From NCBI RefSeq assembly GCF_034048115.1, contig NZ_CP139145.1:3658001-3722000 (forward strand): a stretch of DNA of 64,000 bases, written 5' to 3'. Shown here piece after piece: positions 51,114 through 60,598 of this stretch. The first letter of the stretch is position 1. The number at the start of each line of letters is the position of its first letter. The translations under genes and the position numbers were made by a program. The notes under the pieces are model-generated. The model worked only from the letters and a program-made list of their open reading frames with translations. It ran no database searches and was not told the origin of the DNA. The DNA comes from Pseudarthrobacter sp. IC2-21. GTDB lineage: Bacteria > Actinomycetota > Actinomycetes > Actinomycetales > Micrococcaceae.

Positions 51114-51820
51114 AGGGCGTTTTTGCCGATCACTATTTGGAGTTTTTCTCGGTTTAGGTACAGGGAAACCTCTTCACTCTCAGCCTTGCCACAAATTTCC
51201 GCAGCCACGGTTACGAGAATAGACGTTGTGCCCCTATCCAGATCAGCCTTTAGCGCAGTCCCCGAAAATGATTGCGGCAAGGTGGGGCAGGTTGCAAACT
51301 GAGGTCGCTCTTTTAAAATTGTTAGTTCCACTGGGAGAGTCGTGGGTGAGGAAATCGAAATTGAAACCAGGGCGACAACCAGTGCGATAATTGCAGCACC
51401 TGCTAACCACATGCCGGCATCCATCGATTTTAGTATCCTCGTCAGTACCGCATTTGATTGCTGCAGTAGCCCGGATTCCCCGGAATCAGCTTGGGGTGAA
51501 TACAGAGTCTCCCAGGGCCGCAGAAAGATTCTGAGCCATTTTCTTTTTTCAGTCGTAGCAGTCCGGCTGTGCACAAGCGAGGCGATGACAAATACCACAG
51601 TCGCAAGCAACAAAAGGATAATGGAAGAAAGACCCCACAATTTTGTGAACGAGGAAAAATTTGAGGTCGAATTCAGGACGAGTCCAGCGGCGAGCGCTCC
51701 TGCACCTGTCGCCGTGATGGTTGCGACGGAGCGGGCACGTGTCCTGTAACGTTCGGCTCCTTCAATAGCATAAAGAAGCTTCTTATCGTCAGCGGAGGAG
51801 TGATCGGCGGCAGGCACCAC
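51110..51820 (-). CDS. Membrane protein, first gene of the KAP operon
   Basis: 236 residues from GTG 51820. Helices at about 32-52 (SVATITATGAGALAAGLVLN), 61-83 (LWGLSSIILLLLATVVFVIA) and 136-156 (MWLAGAAIIALVVALVSISI). The cytoplasmic N-terminus (ADDKKLLYAIEGAERYRTRA) is charged. The C-terminal 80 residues are beta-rich with two Cys (FATCPTLPQ, EICGKAES), probably outside the membrane. Its position suggests a membrane anchor or effector for the operon. Family not recognised. Confidence 0.65.
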   Translation of the reverse strand: MVPAADHSSADDKKLLYAIEGAERYRTRARSVATITATGAGALAAGLVLNSTSNFSSFTKLWGLSSIILLLLATVVFVIASLVHSRTATTEKRKWLRIFLRPWETLYSPQADSGESGLLQQSNAVLTRILKSMDAGMWLAGAAIIALVVALVSISISSPTTLPVELTILKERPQFATCPTLPQSFSGTALKADLDRGTTSILVTVAAEICGKAESEEVSLYLNREKLQIVIGKNAL

Positions 51821-51922
51821 AACAGCCTACTGCCGGGGGATCTATAGCTCCGAAAGGACGTGGGTTCATTTCAGACGGTGGTAATGAAGGAGGATAAGGG
51901 TGGCTGGGCGTGGAGGAAAGGC

Positions 51923-52678
51923 TCAGACCTCCGCCACCGGAGCCGCGAACTGCGCCTCATACAGCCGCGCGTAAGCCCCGCCCGCGGCAAATAGCGACGC
52001 GTGCGTTCCCTGCTCCACGATCTGCCCGGCCTCCATCACCAGGATGAGGTCGGCGTCGCGGATCGTGGACAGCCGGTGCGCAATCACAAACGACGTCCGG
52101 TCTGACCGCAGCGCCGCATCGCCTTCTGCACCAGCACCTCCGTCCGCGTGTCCACGGAAGAAGTCGCCTCGTCCAGGATCAGCACCGACGGCCGGGCCAG
52201 GAACGCCCGCGCGATCGTCAGCAACTGCTTCTCACCCGCCGAAACATTTGAACCCTCGTCCTCCAAAACCGTGTCATACCCCTCCGGCAGGGACCGCACG
52301 AACCGGTCCACATACGTCGACCGGGCGGCTTCCAGAATCTCGTCCTCAGATGCAGAAGGCCGGCCGTACGCGATGTTGTCCCTGATGGTCCCGCCGAACA
52401 GCCACGTATCCTGCAGCACCATCCCCAGCCGCGAGCGCAGCTCACGCCGCGGCACCGAGGTGACGTCCACGCCGTCGAGCGTTATCCGCCCTGCATCCAG
52501 CTCGAAGAACCGCATCATCAGGTTCACCAGCGTGGTCTTACCCGCCCTGGTGGGCCCCACCATCGCCACCGTCTGCCCCGGCTCCGCCACCAGACTCAAA
52601 GGGGAAATCAGAGGCTGGTCCGGCGAGTACGAGAACGACACAGACTCAAACACCAGCCGCCCCCCGCCTCGCGCCGGA
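51923..52678 (-). pseudogene. Partial duplicate of an ABC exporter 3' end
   Basis: About 93% identical by eye to 56706-57450 (ABC exporter, nucleotide-binding domain). It retains [20 protein letters not shown] (Walker A, with R for G), [20 protein letters not shown] and [21 protein letters not shown], and the [14 protein letters not shown] ending in another frame. The transmembrane part is missing. A 1-bp deletion near 52112 shifts the frame before the H-loop. It lies directly after the PucR stop. Non-functional. Confidence 0.85.
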
Positions 52679-54075
52679 TCAGCGCCGCATCGCCTCGTGA
52701 ATCTGCAGGGCGAACCACAACTGCGCAACCGTGGACGTTTCACCCATGTCCAACCCCGTCAACTCACCGATCTTCCGTATCCGGTAGATGATGGTTTGCC
52801 GGTGCGCGAATAGGGCAGCAGCAGTCTTTTGCCATGAACGCTGCGAGTCCAAATACGTCCTCAACGTGACTATCAGATCGCCTTCCTGGCTCTGCTCGTA
52901 TTCAAAAATCGGGCCCAGGAGCCGACGGACCAGGGCAGTTCCCTCCTCAAAGCCGGTCAGCCCCAGCCACGATGGACCTTGCGCGTAACGGGCTAGGCCC
53001 AGCTTGTTGGCCCGGGCCGATCCCAGCGCCCAGAGGGACTCCTGCAATGCCCGTTGAATGCCGGCAACCGTAGTAGGGGCACTGATGCCGATCGCGGCGC
53101 CGGACCCGGCACAATGGACCAGCACGTCATCGGCGACGTCCGCCGGAATCACTACGTGAAGCCTGTTGTTCCGCCTCAAGGAGGCGGCTGAAACTCCGTG
53201 ACGCCAAAGTTCGATGTGGACGTTAGCCAGCTGTTCGCCGTCGTTCGCTGCGATGGAGGCGACCATGCAATCCTGCGCCGGGACGTCGAAAGACGCCAAC
53301 CGGCTTTCCATCTCCGCCGTCCCCAGCCGGCCGTCAATTGCCTGCAGCAGGAACTCACCAGCCAGCCGATGCTGCCCTTCCAGCGACAGGACTACGCGCG
53401 AAAGCTGGAGTCCCAGCACGGTTGCCGCGTGCAAAAGTACGACGGCGTCCGGGTGCGGTTCGCTCCTGGGCAGCACCACGAGGAGCGCGTTAGCGTGGGT
53501 CGGGATATCCATGGTCAACACGTGGTGGCCCCTGATCCGATGCCACTGGAAGTTCTTGCCCGCCAGGGACACCTGCCCGGACAGCGGAGCCCACTCGTCG
53601 GAGAGGAACACCGGCAGGGCTTGCCCGTCAGGATGCCACGGATGCAGGCAGCGACGATCCACCACGAAGAGTTCAGCGTCCAGTTCTGTCGCCAATCGTT
53701 GGACGAGGCTCTGCCAATGGTCCTCGGAGGCCCCCGCCGTTCTGAGCAGATCGTAAACCCGGGCTGTCTGTCGAAGGCGCCTGGACTCTTCCAGCAGGGA
53801 AGACTCGGCAACCGAACGGGCGATCGCGATGAACGGCAACGGGTACGGGATATTGATCAAGGGCAACGGCAGCCGGTCGCACGCTTCAAGGAACTCCGGA
53901 AGCAGCGGCGGCGCATGCATCTTCTCGCCGATGGCCAAGGCGCTGGCACCCGAATCCATCAGGGCCTCCGCGAGCGCCACCTGCCCGGCCGCATCAGCAG
54001 GGATGGACAGTCCATTGGTCATCATGAGTTCCCCACCGGTGACCCATTCCCACAGCCGGGGCAGGTCCGAGGTGT
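52679..54075 (-). pseudogene. PucR-family regulator, 5' truncated
   Basis: About 465 codons of a PucR protein: ligand-sensing part (WVTGGELMMTNGLSIPADAA...), central GGDEF-like domain and C-terminal HTH_30 (LRTYLDSQRSWQKTAAALFA, then [20 protein letters not shown]). The first 20-30 residues are replaced at about 54075 by the opposite strand of the DUF6421 gene. An apparent longer frame to 54406 is only the shadow of that gene. An internal start (LMMTNG) might still allow expression. PucR types regulate nitrogenous-compound catabolism. Confidence 0.78.
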
Positions 54076-54772
54076 GACCTTCGTGATGTGGGACCTGATC
54101 CATGACCGGACCCACATGCGCGGTGACCTGCCCTTTGACCCGTTCATGATCAAGCAGCGGATGCCGTATTTCCTGTACTCCCTGGAGGAACTCCGCTGCG
54201 ATCTGACCGCCTTCCGCGAGTCCGTGCTCATCGAGCGGGACGAAACGGCCTCCGACGACGCCCGCAAGCACGCCAAGCTGGTCCAGTACGCCGTGATTTT
54301 CGACCGCATTTTCCGTTTCGCGATTACAGGGAACCGGGTCCGTAACTACGACGCCGTGGGCGGCCAGTTGCTGTTCGCCTGGATGCACCAGCACCGGGTC
54401 CTGCACTGGACCGATGGAAAGTTGAGCATCGACTGGACGGACGTCGCCGGCGTGGTGATCGAGTTGGGTCTCCGCATCGAGGAACTCTACTGGCGTTCAA
54501 TCGACCGGCCGAAGATCGCACACTGGCTCGCTGCCTACGAGCTCGTCTCCGAAACCCTCACCCCCCACCCCGTCTCCGTGTGGGCCATGGGACCGGAGGC
54601 CCTTCCGCTGAACGGACCTCTCCGGAATCTGACGGACCAGATCCTTGATGACGAATTCCCCCTGTCGATGTTCTATGAGGCGCTGCAGAAGAAGATGTCC
54701 TCGGTCATTGAATCAACTGCCGGGATCACCGGGAAGAGCCCTGTGAAGACTGAGAGCGAGACGGGCGCATGA
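54071..54772 (+). pseudogene. DUF6421-like protein, 5' truncated
   Basis: The last about 230 codons: TFVMWDLIHDRTHMRGDLPF, KQRMPYFLYSLEELRCDLTA, YDAVGGQLLFAWMHQHRVLH and DDEFPLSMFYEALQKKM. The pattern fits DUF6421, a protein often encoded just before an SDR and a threonine aldolase. The N-terminal half is missing, replaced by the PucR gene in opposite orientation. The stop overlaps the SDR start (ATGA). Function of the domain unknown. Confidence 0.65.
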
Positions 54773-55527
54773 GCCAGGATTTCTCGGGGCGTACGGTCGT
54801 CGTCGCCGGTTCGACAAGCGCCGCAGGCGTCGCGGTAGTCCGTGCCCTCTCGCAAGCGGGGGCACGCGTGGCCGCGGTGGACATCCTTGAGGACCGGGTG
54901 CAGGAGCTCGCGGTGGGGTACAACAACGTCACGGGCTATGCCTGCAACCTCGCGGACCTGCAAGCCGTTGAGGACTTGGCGACGTCTGTCCGGAACGATC
55001 TGGGTCCGGTGGACGGCCTGATCCATCTTGTAGGAGGGTGGCGGGGCGGCACCGGAATTACCGGCCAGTCAGATGACGACTGGGAATTCCTGCACTCCAG
55101 CGTCCTCACAACACTGAGGAACACCAGCCGCGTTTTTTACGAGGATTTGGCTGCCTCCCCTGTGGGTCGCCTGGCCGTCGTGTCCGCACAGTCCGCCTCC
55201 TCGCCGACAGCGGACGGCGCCGCCTACGCCGCCGTCAAGTCCGCCGCTGAGGCATGGACCCTGGCAGTAGCCGACGGATTCCGGCACCTCCAGGAAGGAG
55301 ATGACAGCCCCCGCTCCGCTCAGCACTCAGCCGCCGTGGTCTTCGTGGTCAAGGCCCTGGTCGATGACCGGATGCGTGCAGCCCAGCCGGAACGGAAATT
55401 TCCGGGCTACACCGATGTCAGTGTCCTTGCCGACGCTGTTCAGCAGATCTTTGGCATAGAGGCAAAAAGGATCAACGGGCAGCGTTTGCCCCTCACCGCC
55501 GGCCAGCTCGTGGGCCTCCCGGCATGA
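54769..55527 (+). CDS. SDR-family oxidoreductase
   Basis: 252 residues. Rossmann start GRTVVVAGSTSAAGVAVVRA (TGxxxGxG-like), second-strand acid AAVDIL, DGLIHLVGGW, catalytic YAAVKSAAEAW (YxxxK). Coupled by ATGA overlaps at both ends to the DUF6421 remnant and the aldolase gene. Substrate unknown. Complete. Confidence 0.9.
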   Translation: MSQDFSGRTVVVAGSTSAAGVAVVRALSQAGARVAAVDILEDRVQELAVGYNNVTGYACNLADLQAVEDLATSVRNDLGPVDGLIHLVGGWRGGTGITGQSDDDWEFLHSSVLTTLRNTSRVFYEDLAASPVGRLAVVSAQSASSPTADGAAYAAVKSAAEAWTLAVADGFRHLQEGDDSPRSAQHSAAVVFVVKALVDDRMRAAQPERKFPGYTDVSVLADAVQQIFGIEAKRINGQRLPLTAGQLVGLPA

Positions 55528-56636
55528 GCGTCAGCGTTGATGCCCAAGCAGGCGTCCGGCAGCTGTCGACGCGCCTGCACGATCCGACCTACCGGGGCTT
55601 CGCCTCGGATAACTACGCCGGGGCTCACCCCGAAATCATCGAAGCAGTTCAGGCAGCCAACGAAGGCCACGTCACCGCGTACGGCGAGGATGCCTACACG
55701 GCAGCGCTTCAAGAGGTCATCAAGTCCCACTTCGGGGCAGCTGCCACCGCATTTCCGGTCTTCAACGGAACAGGGGCCAATGTCCTTGCACTGCAAGCCC
55801 TGCTCCCGCGTTGGGGCGCTGTCATCTGCGCAGCAACAGCGCATATCAATACCGACGAAAATGGCGCCCCGGAACGGATTGGCGGCATAAAGCTCCTCCC
55901 TGTCCCCACACCGGACGGCAAACTCACCCCGGAATTGATCGACGCCGAAGCCTGGGGATGGGGAGATGAGCATCGGGCGCAACCGCTGGTGGTATCAATC
56001 ACCCAAACCACCGAACTGGGCACCTGCTACACGCCGGACGAAATCCGACGGATTGCTGAGCACGTCCATGCGAAGGGCATGAAACTGCACCTGGACGGAG
56101 CACGGCTGGCCAACGCTGCAGCACATCTCGGGCTACCCTTGCGGGCATTCACCACCGACGCCGGTGTGGACGTCCTCTCTTTTGGCGGCACCAAAAACGG
56201 GCTGCTGTTCGGCGAAGCCGTTGTCTGGCTCAGCTCACAGTCCGACCCAGGCATGAGCTACCTGCGCAAGATGAACATGCAGCTGGCCTCAAAGATGCGT
56301 TTCGTCTCTGCGCAACTCATAGCCCTGCTCACGGATGGGCTGTGGCTGCGGTCCGCCTCTCAGGCCAACGAAATGGCCCAACGTCTCAGCGAAGGAGTCT
56401 CGGCCATTGACGGCGTCTCGCTGACGCAACCAACCCAGTCCAATGGCGTCTTCGCCGTCCTGCCAACCGGGGCAGCGGCGAAAGTCCGGGAATCCTTCCG
56501 CTTTTATGACTGGGACCAAGCACGCGGGGAAGTCCGGTGGATGTGCTCGTGGGACACCACCGAGACCGACGTCCGCTCTCTCGTGGCTGCAGTGAAGGCC
56601 GCCGCAGGCTCTCCAGCCAACGAAACGCCTAAATAG
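55524..56636 (+). CDS. Low-specificity L-threonine aldolase family (PLP)
   Basis: 370 residues. Fold type I motifs: FASDNYAGAHPEIIEAVQAA, TAYGEDAYTAALQEV, FNGTGANVLALQALL, HLDGARLANAAAHLG and the PLP-lysine in DVLSFGGTKNGLLFGEAVVW. Cleaves threonine or beta-hydroxy amino acids to glycine and aldehyde. Co-translated with the SDR; the two could form a beta-hydroxy-amino-acid route. Complete. Confidence 0.93.
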   Translation: MSVSVDAQAGVRQLSTRLHDPTYRGFASDNYAGAHPEIIEAVQAANEGHVTAYGEDAYTAALQEVIKSHFGAAATAFPVFNGTGANVLALQALLPRWGAVICAATAHINTDENGAPERIGGIKLLPVPTPDGKLTPELIDAEAWGWGDEHRAQPLVVSITQTTELGTCYTPDEIRRIAEHVHAKGMKLHLDGARLANAAAHLGLPLRAFTTDAGVDVLSFGGTKNGLLFGEAVVWLSSQSDPGMSYLRKMNMQLASKMRFVSAQLIALLTDGLWLRSASQANEMAQRLSEGVSAIDGVSLTQPTQSNGVFAVLPTGAAAKVRESFRFYDWDQARGEVRWMCSWDTTETDVRSLVAAVKAAAGSPANETPK

Positions 56637-56705
56637 GGAGACGTAACTGCCATCCGGTGGCGGTGTTTTCCGGCGGGCGCGGTCTCAAGAGGCCGCGCCC
56701 GTTCC

Positions 56706-58730
56706 TCAAACCTCCGCCGCGGGAGCCGCGAACTGCGCCTCATACAGCCGCGCATAAGCCCCTCCCGCGGCCAGCAGTGAAGCGTGCGTCCCCTGCTCCA
56801 CGATCTGCCCGGCCTCCATCACCAGGATGAGGTCGGCATCGCGGATCGTGGACAGCCGGTGCGCAATCACAAACGACGTCCGGTCGGACCGCAGGGCACT
56901 CATCGCCTTCTGCACCAGCACCTCGGTCCGGGTGTCCACCGACGACGTCGCCTCGTCCAGAATCAGCCCCGACGGCCGCGCAAGGAACGCCCGCGCAATC
57001 GTCAGCAGCTGCTTCTCGCCGGCGGACACGTTGGAACCCTCGTCCTCCAGCACCGTGTCGTACCCCTCCGGCAGTGACCGCACGAACCGGTCCACGTACG
57101 TCGCCCGCGCCGCCTCCAGGATCTCGTCCTCAGATGCAGAAGGCCGGCCATACGCAATGTTGTCCCGAATGGTCCCGCCGAACAGCCACGTATCCTGCAG
57201 CACCATCCCCAGCCGCGAGCGCAGCTCCCGCCGCGGCACCGAGGTGACGTCCACGCCGTCGAGCGTTATCCGCCCCGCATCCAGCTCATAGAACCGCATC
57301 ATCAGGTTCACCAAAGTGGTCTTCCCCGCCCCGGTCGGCCCCACAATCGCCACCGTCTGCCCCGGCTCCGCCACGAGAGAAAGTGATGAGATCAGCGGCT
57401 TGTCCGGCGAATACGAGAAGGACACGTCCTCGAACACCAGCCGCCCCCGCCCAAACACCGGCCCGGCAGACGGCAAAGGCTCCGCCGACTCCTCTTCCTC
57501 ATCCAGCAGCGAGAACACCCGCTCGGCGCTCGCCACCCCGGACTGCAGCAGGTTGGCCATGGACCCCAGCTGCGCCAGCGGCTGGGTGAACTGCCGCGAG
57601 TACTGGATGAACGCCTGCACATCGCCCAGCTGCATCGCCCCGGACGCCACCTGCAGGCCGCCCACCACCGCGATCCCCACGTACACCAGGTTCCCGATGA
57701 ACGTCATGGCCGGCATGATCAGCCCGGAAATGAACTGCGCGCCGAAGCTCGCGTCATACAGCTCCACGTTCTTCTGCCGGAACCGCTCCTCCACCTCGCG
57801 CTGCCGGCCGAACACCTTCACCAGGGCGTGCCCGGTGTAGGTCTCCTCGATCTGCCCGTTCAGCTCGCCGGTGTTCTTCCACTGCGCCACGAACAGCTTC
57901 TGCGAGCGCTTGGCGATCAGCGCCGTGATGCCCAGCGTCAGCGGGATGGTCACCAGCGCAATCAGCGCCAGCGTGGGCGAGAGGATCACCATCATCACCA
58001 GCACCCCCACCACGGTGAGCACCGACGTGACCGCCTGGCTGATGGACTGCTGCAGGCTCTGGGAGATGTTGTCGACGTCGTTCGTCACCCGGCTCAGCAG
58101 TTCACCGCGCTGGACGGAATCGAAATACCGCAGCGGCAGCCGGTTGATCTTCGCCTCGATCTTTTCCCGCAGCCCGTACACGGTCCGCTGCACCACGCCG
58201 TTCAGCACATATGCCTGCACCCACATGAACACCGACGCCAGCACATACAGCACCAGCGCCCACGCCAGCACGCTGGACAGCGCCGCGAAATCGATCCCGT
58301 GCCCCGGGGTCAGTGCCATGGGCGTGAGCATGTCCGCCTTCTGGTTCTCACCCGCCGCCCGCAGCTGCGCAATCAGCTGCTCCTTGCTCAGGCCGGGCGG
58401 CAGCTGCTTGGACACCACGCCCGCGAAAATCAGGTTGGTGCCCTCCCCCAGCAGCCGCGGCCCGATCACCGAGAGCGTCACGCTCCCAACGCCCATCACC
58501 AGCACCAGGATCAGCCAGGGCCATTCCGGCCGCAGCGTGCCCAGCAGCCGCCGCGCGGACGGCCAGAAGTCCATCGCCTTCTCCGCCGGGACGTTCATTC
58601 CCGCGAACGGGCCGCCGTGCCCTGGACCGCCGCGCGGGCGCGGAATGCGAATCACCTCGGCGCTGCCGGTTTTCGGGGCACCTGCTGTTCCGGGAGCAGC
58701 GGACGACGGCGGCCGGTGGGTTGAGCTCAT
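56706..58730 (-). CDS. ABC exporter subunit 2 (TMD-NBD)
   Basis: 674 residues. Ser/Pro/Gly-rich N-terminal tail (1-55), six helices to about 380, NBD with [25 protein letters not shown] (degenerate signature SAGE), Walker [12 protein letters not shown] and H-loop [10 protein letters not shown]. Its start overlaps the partner's stop (ATGA), so the two form a heterodimeric exporter of the TM287/288 or LmrCD type. Exported substrate unknown (drug-like molecules are common). Its 3' end is duplicated at 51923-52678. Confidence 0.92.
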   Translation of the reverse strand: MSSTHRPPSSAAPGTAGAPKTGSAEVIRIPRPRGGPGHGGPFAGMNVPAEKAMDFWPSARRLLGTLRPEWPWLILVLVMGVGSVTLSVIGPRLLGEGTNLIFAGVVSKQLPPGLSKEQLIAQLRAAGENQKADMLTPMALTPGHGIDFAALSSVLAWALVLYVLASVFMWVQAYVLNGVVQRTVYGLREKIEAKINRLPLRYFDSVQRGELLSRVTNDVDNISQSLQQSISQAVTSVLTVVGVLVMMVILSPTLALIALVTIPLTLGITALIAKRSQKLFVAQWKNTGELNGQIEETYTGHALVKVFGRQREVEERFRQKNVELYDASFGAQFISGLIMPAMTFIGNLVYVGIAVVGGLQVASGAMQLGDVQAFIQYSRQFTQPLAQLGSMANLLQSGVASAERVFSLLDEEEESAEPLPSAGPVFGRGRLVFEDVSFSYSPDKPLISSLSLVAEPGQTVAIVGPTGAGKTTLVNLMMRFYELDAGRITLDGVDVTSVPRRELRSRLGMVLQDTWLFGGTIRDNIAYGRPSASEDEILEAARATYVDRFVRSLPEGYDTVLEDEGSNVSAGEKQLLTIARAFLARPSGLILDEATSSVDTRTEVLVQKAMSALRSDRTSFVIAHRLSTIRDADLILVMEAGQIVEQGTHASLLAAGGAYARLYEAQFAAPAAEV

Positions 58731-60475
58731 ACCGTTTCCTCCGCTGACAGCTGGGAGGAGACGATCTCCCGGTAGGTTTCGGATGTGTCCAGCAGTTCGT
58801 GGTGCGTTCCGTGCGCCACGATCCTGCCGTTGTCGAGCACCAGGATCTGGTCCGCGTCCACGATGCTGGAGACGCGCTGGGCGATGATCACCAGGGTGGC
58901 GCCGGCGGTGTTGCGCTTGAGCGCCTGGCGGAGCCGGGCGTCCGTGCCGGTGTCCAGGGAGGAGAAGGAGTCGTCAAAGATGTAGAGCTCGGGCCGTTTC
59001 ACCAGGGCCCGGGCGATGGCCAGCCGCTGCCGCTGCCCGCCGGAGACGTTGGTGCCGCCCTGTGAGATCTCCGCATCCAGGCCGCCCTCCATCTCTTCCA
59101 CGAAATCCCGGGCCTGGGCGATCTCCAGCGCCGTCCAGAGTTCGTCCTCGCTGGCGTCCGGCTTGCCGTACTGCAGGTTGCTGCGGACGGTCCCGGAGAA
59201 CAGGTACGGCTTCTGCGGGACGAGCCCGATGTGGCCCCAGAGCAGGTCCGGGTGCAGCTCCCGCACGTCCACCCCGTTCATCATCACCGCACCGGAGGTG
59301 GCGTCGAACAGCCGCGGCATGAGGTTCACCAGCGTGGTCTTGCCGGAGCCGGTGCTGCCGATGATCGCCGTCGTCTGCCCCGCCTTGGCCGTGAAACTGA
59401 TGCCGGACAGGACCGGCTGATCGGCACCCGGGTAGGCGAATCCGACGTCGCGCATTTCCAGCGTGCCGCGGCGCCGGCCGTCCGGTGACACGGCACTGGT
59501 GACGGGGTTTTTCGGCGGCCGCACACTTGATTCGGTGTTCAGCACCTCCCCTATCCGGTCCGCGGACACCGAGGCGCGCGGGATCATCACCGCCATGAAG
59601 GTGGCCATCATGACGGACATCAGGATCTGCAGCAGGTAGCTCAGGAACGCGATCAGGGTGCCCACCTGCATGGAGCCGTCCTCAATCCGGAACGAGCCGA
59701 ACCAGATCACGGCCACGCTGGAGATGTTCAGCACCAGCATCACCACGGGGAACGCGAGCGCCATCAGCCGGCCGGCACGCAGCGCGGTGTCCGTAACATC
59801 CTCGTTGGCGCGGCCGAACCGGGCCGTCTCGATGTCCTCGCGCACAAACGCCCGCACCACGCGGATGCCGGTCAGCTGTTCGCGCAGGACGCGGTTCACG
59901 GTGTCGATCCGCTTCTGCATCTTCCGGAACAGCGGCACCATGCGGGTAATGATCAGGCCGATGCCCACCAGCAGCGCGGGCACGGCCACCGCGATCAGCC
60001 AGGACAGCTGAACGTCCTGCCGGACCGCCATGATCACCCCGCCAATGGCCAGCATCGGAGCGGACACCATCAGGGTGGCGGACATCAGCACCAGCTGCTG
60101 GACCTGCTGGACGTCGTTGGTGGAACGCGTGATGAGGCTGGGAGCCCCGAACTTGGTGACCTCCTGTTCCGAGAATTCACCCACCCGTCCGAAGATCGCG
60201 CCGCGCAGGTCCCGGCCCAGGCCCATCGCGGCCTTCGCCCCGAAGTAGACGGCAATGGTGGCGCAGATGATCTGCAGCAGGGTGATGCCCAGCATCAGGG
60301 TGCCCAGGTTGAGGATGACGCCGGTATCGCCCTTGGCCACACCTTCATCAATAATGTCCGCGTTCAGCGTGGGCAGGTACAGGGACGCGATGGACTGCGC
60401 CAGCTGGAAAACCACGACGGCGATCAGCAGCTGCCGGTGCGGCCGCAGGTATTCAACAAGCAGTTTCCAGAGCAT
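58727..60475 (-). CDS. ABC exporter subunit 1 (TMD-NBD)
   Basis: 582 residues. Six helices, NBD with GSTGSGKT, canonical signature NVSGGQRQRLAIARAL, and Walker B IFDDSFSSLD in which the catalytic Glu is Asp. This degenerate site together with the canonical Glu in the partner gives the one active, one regulatory site scheme of heterodimeric exporters. The first gene of the two-gene operon. Membrane-located; substrate unknown. Confidence 0.92.
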   Translation of the reverse strand: MLWKLLVEYLRPHRQLLIAVVVFQLAQSIASLYLPTLNADIIDEGVAKGDTGVILNLGTLMLGITLLQIICATIAVYFGAKAAMGLGRDLRGAIFGRVGEFSEQEVTKFGAPSLITRSTNDVQQVQQLVLMSATLMVSAPMLAIGGVIMAVRQDVQLSWLIAVAVPALLVGIGLIITRMVPLFRKMQKRIDTVNRVLREQLTGIRVVRAFVREDIETARFGRANEDVTDTALRAGRLMALAFPVVMLVLNISSVAVIWFGSFRIEDGSMQVGTLIAFLSYLLQILMSVMMATFMAVMIPRASVSADRIGEVLNTESSVRPPKNPVTSAVSPDGRRRGTLEMRDVGFAYPGADQPVLSGISFTAKAGQTTAIIGSTGSGKTTLVNLMPRLFDATSGAVMMNGVDVRELHPDLLWGHIGLVPQKPYLFSGTVRSNLQYGKPDASEDELWTALEIAQARDFVEEMEGGLDAEISQGGTNVSGGQRQRLAIARALVKRPELYIFDDSFSSLDTGTDARLRQALKRNTAGATLVIIAQRVSSIVDADQILVLDNGRIVAHGTHHELLDTSETYREIVSSQLSAEETV

Positions 60476-60598
60476 CAGACCCCAAACGTTCCGTCCCGCG
60501 ATTTGTGGTGCGGAGGTCAGTTTACGTCCGGAGGCTGGGAAGTGGGCCTGTTCCCGCCGGGGAAAAGTGGCCAGTTCTCGGAGGGCGGATTTTGGCCC

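Noticed and set aside
52679..54406. PucR gene as a full 575-codon gene
   Set aside because: The first 110 codons are the antisense of the DUF6421 fragment, so the true gene is truncated near 54075.
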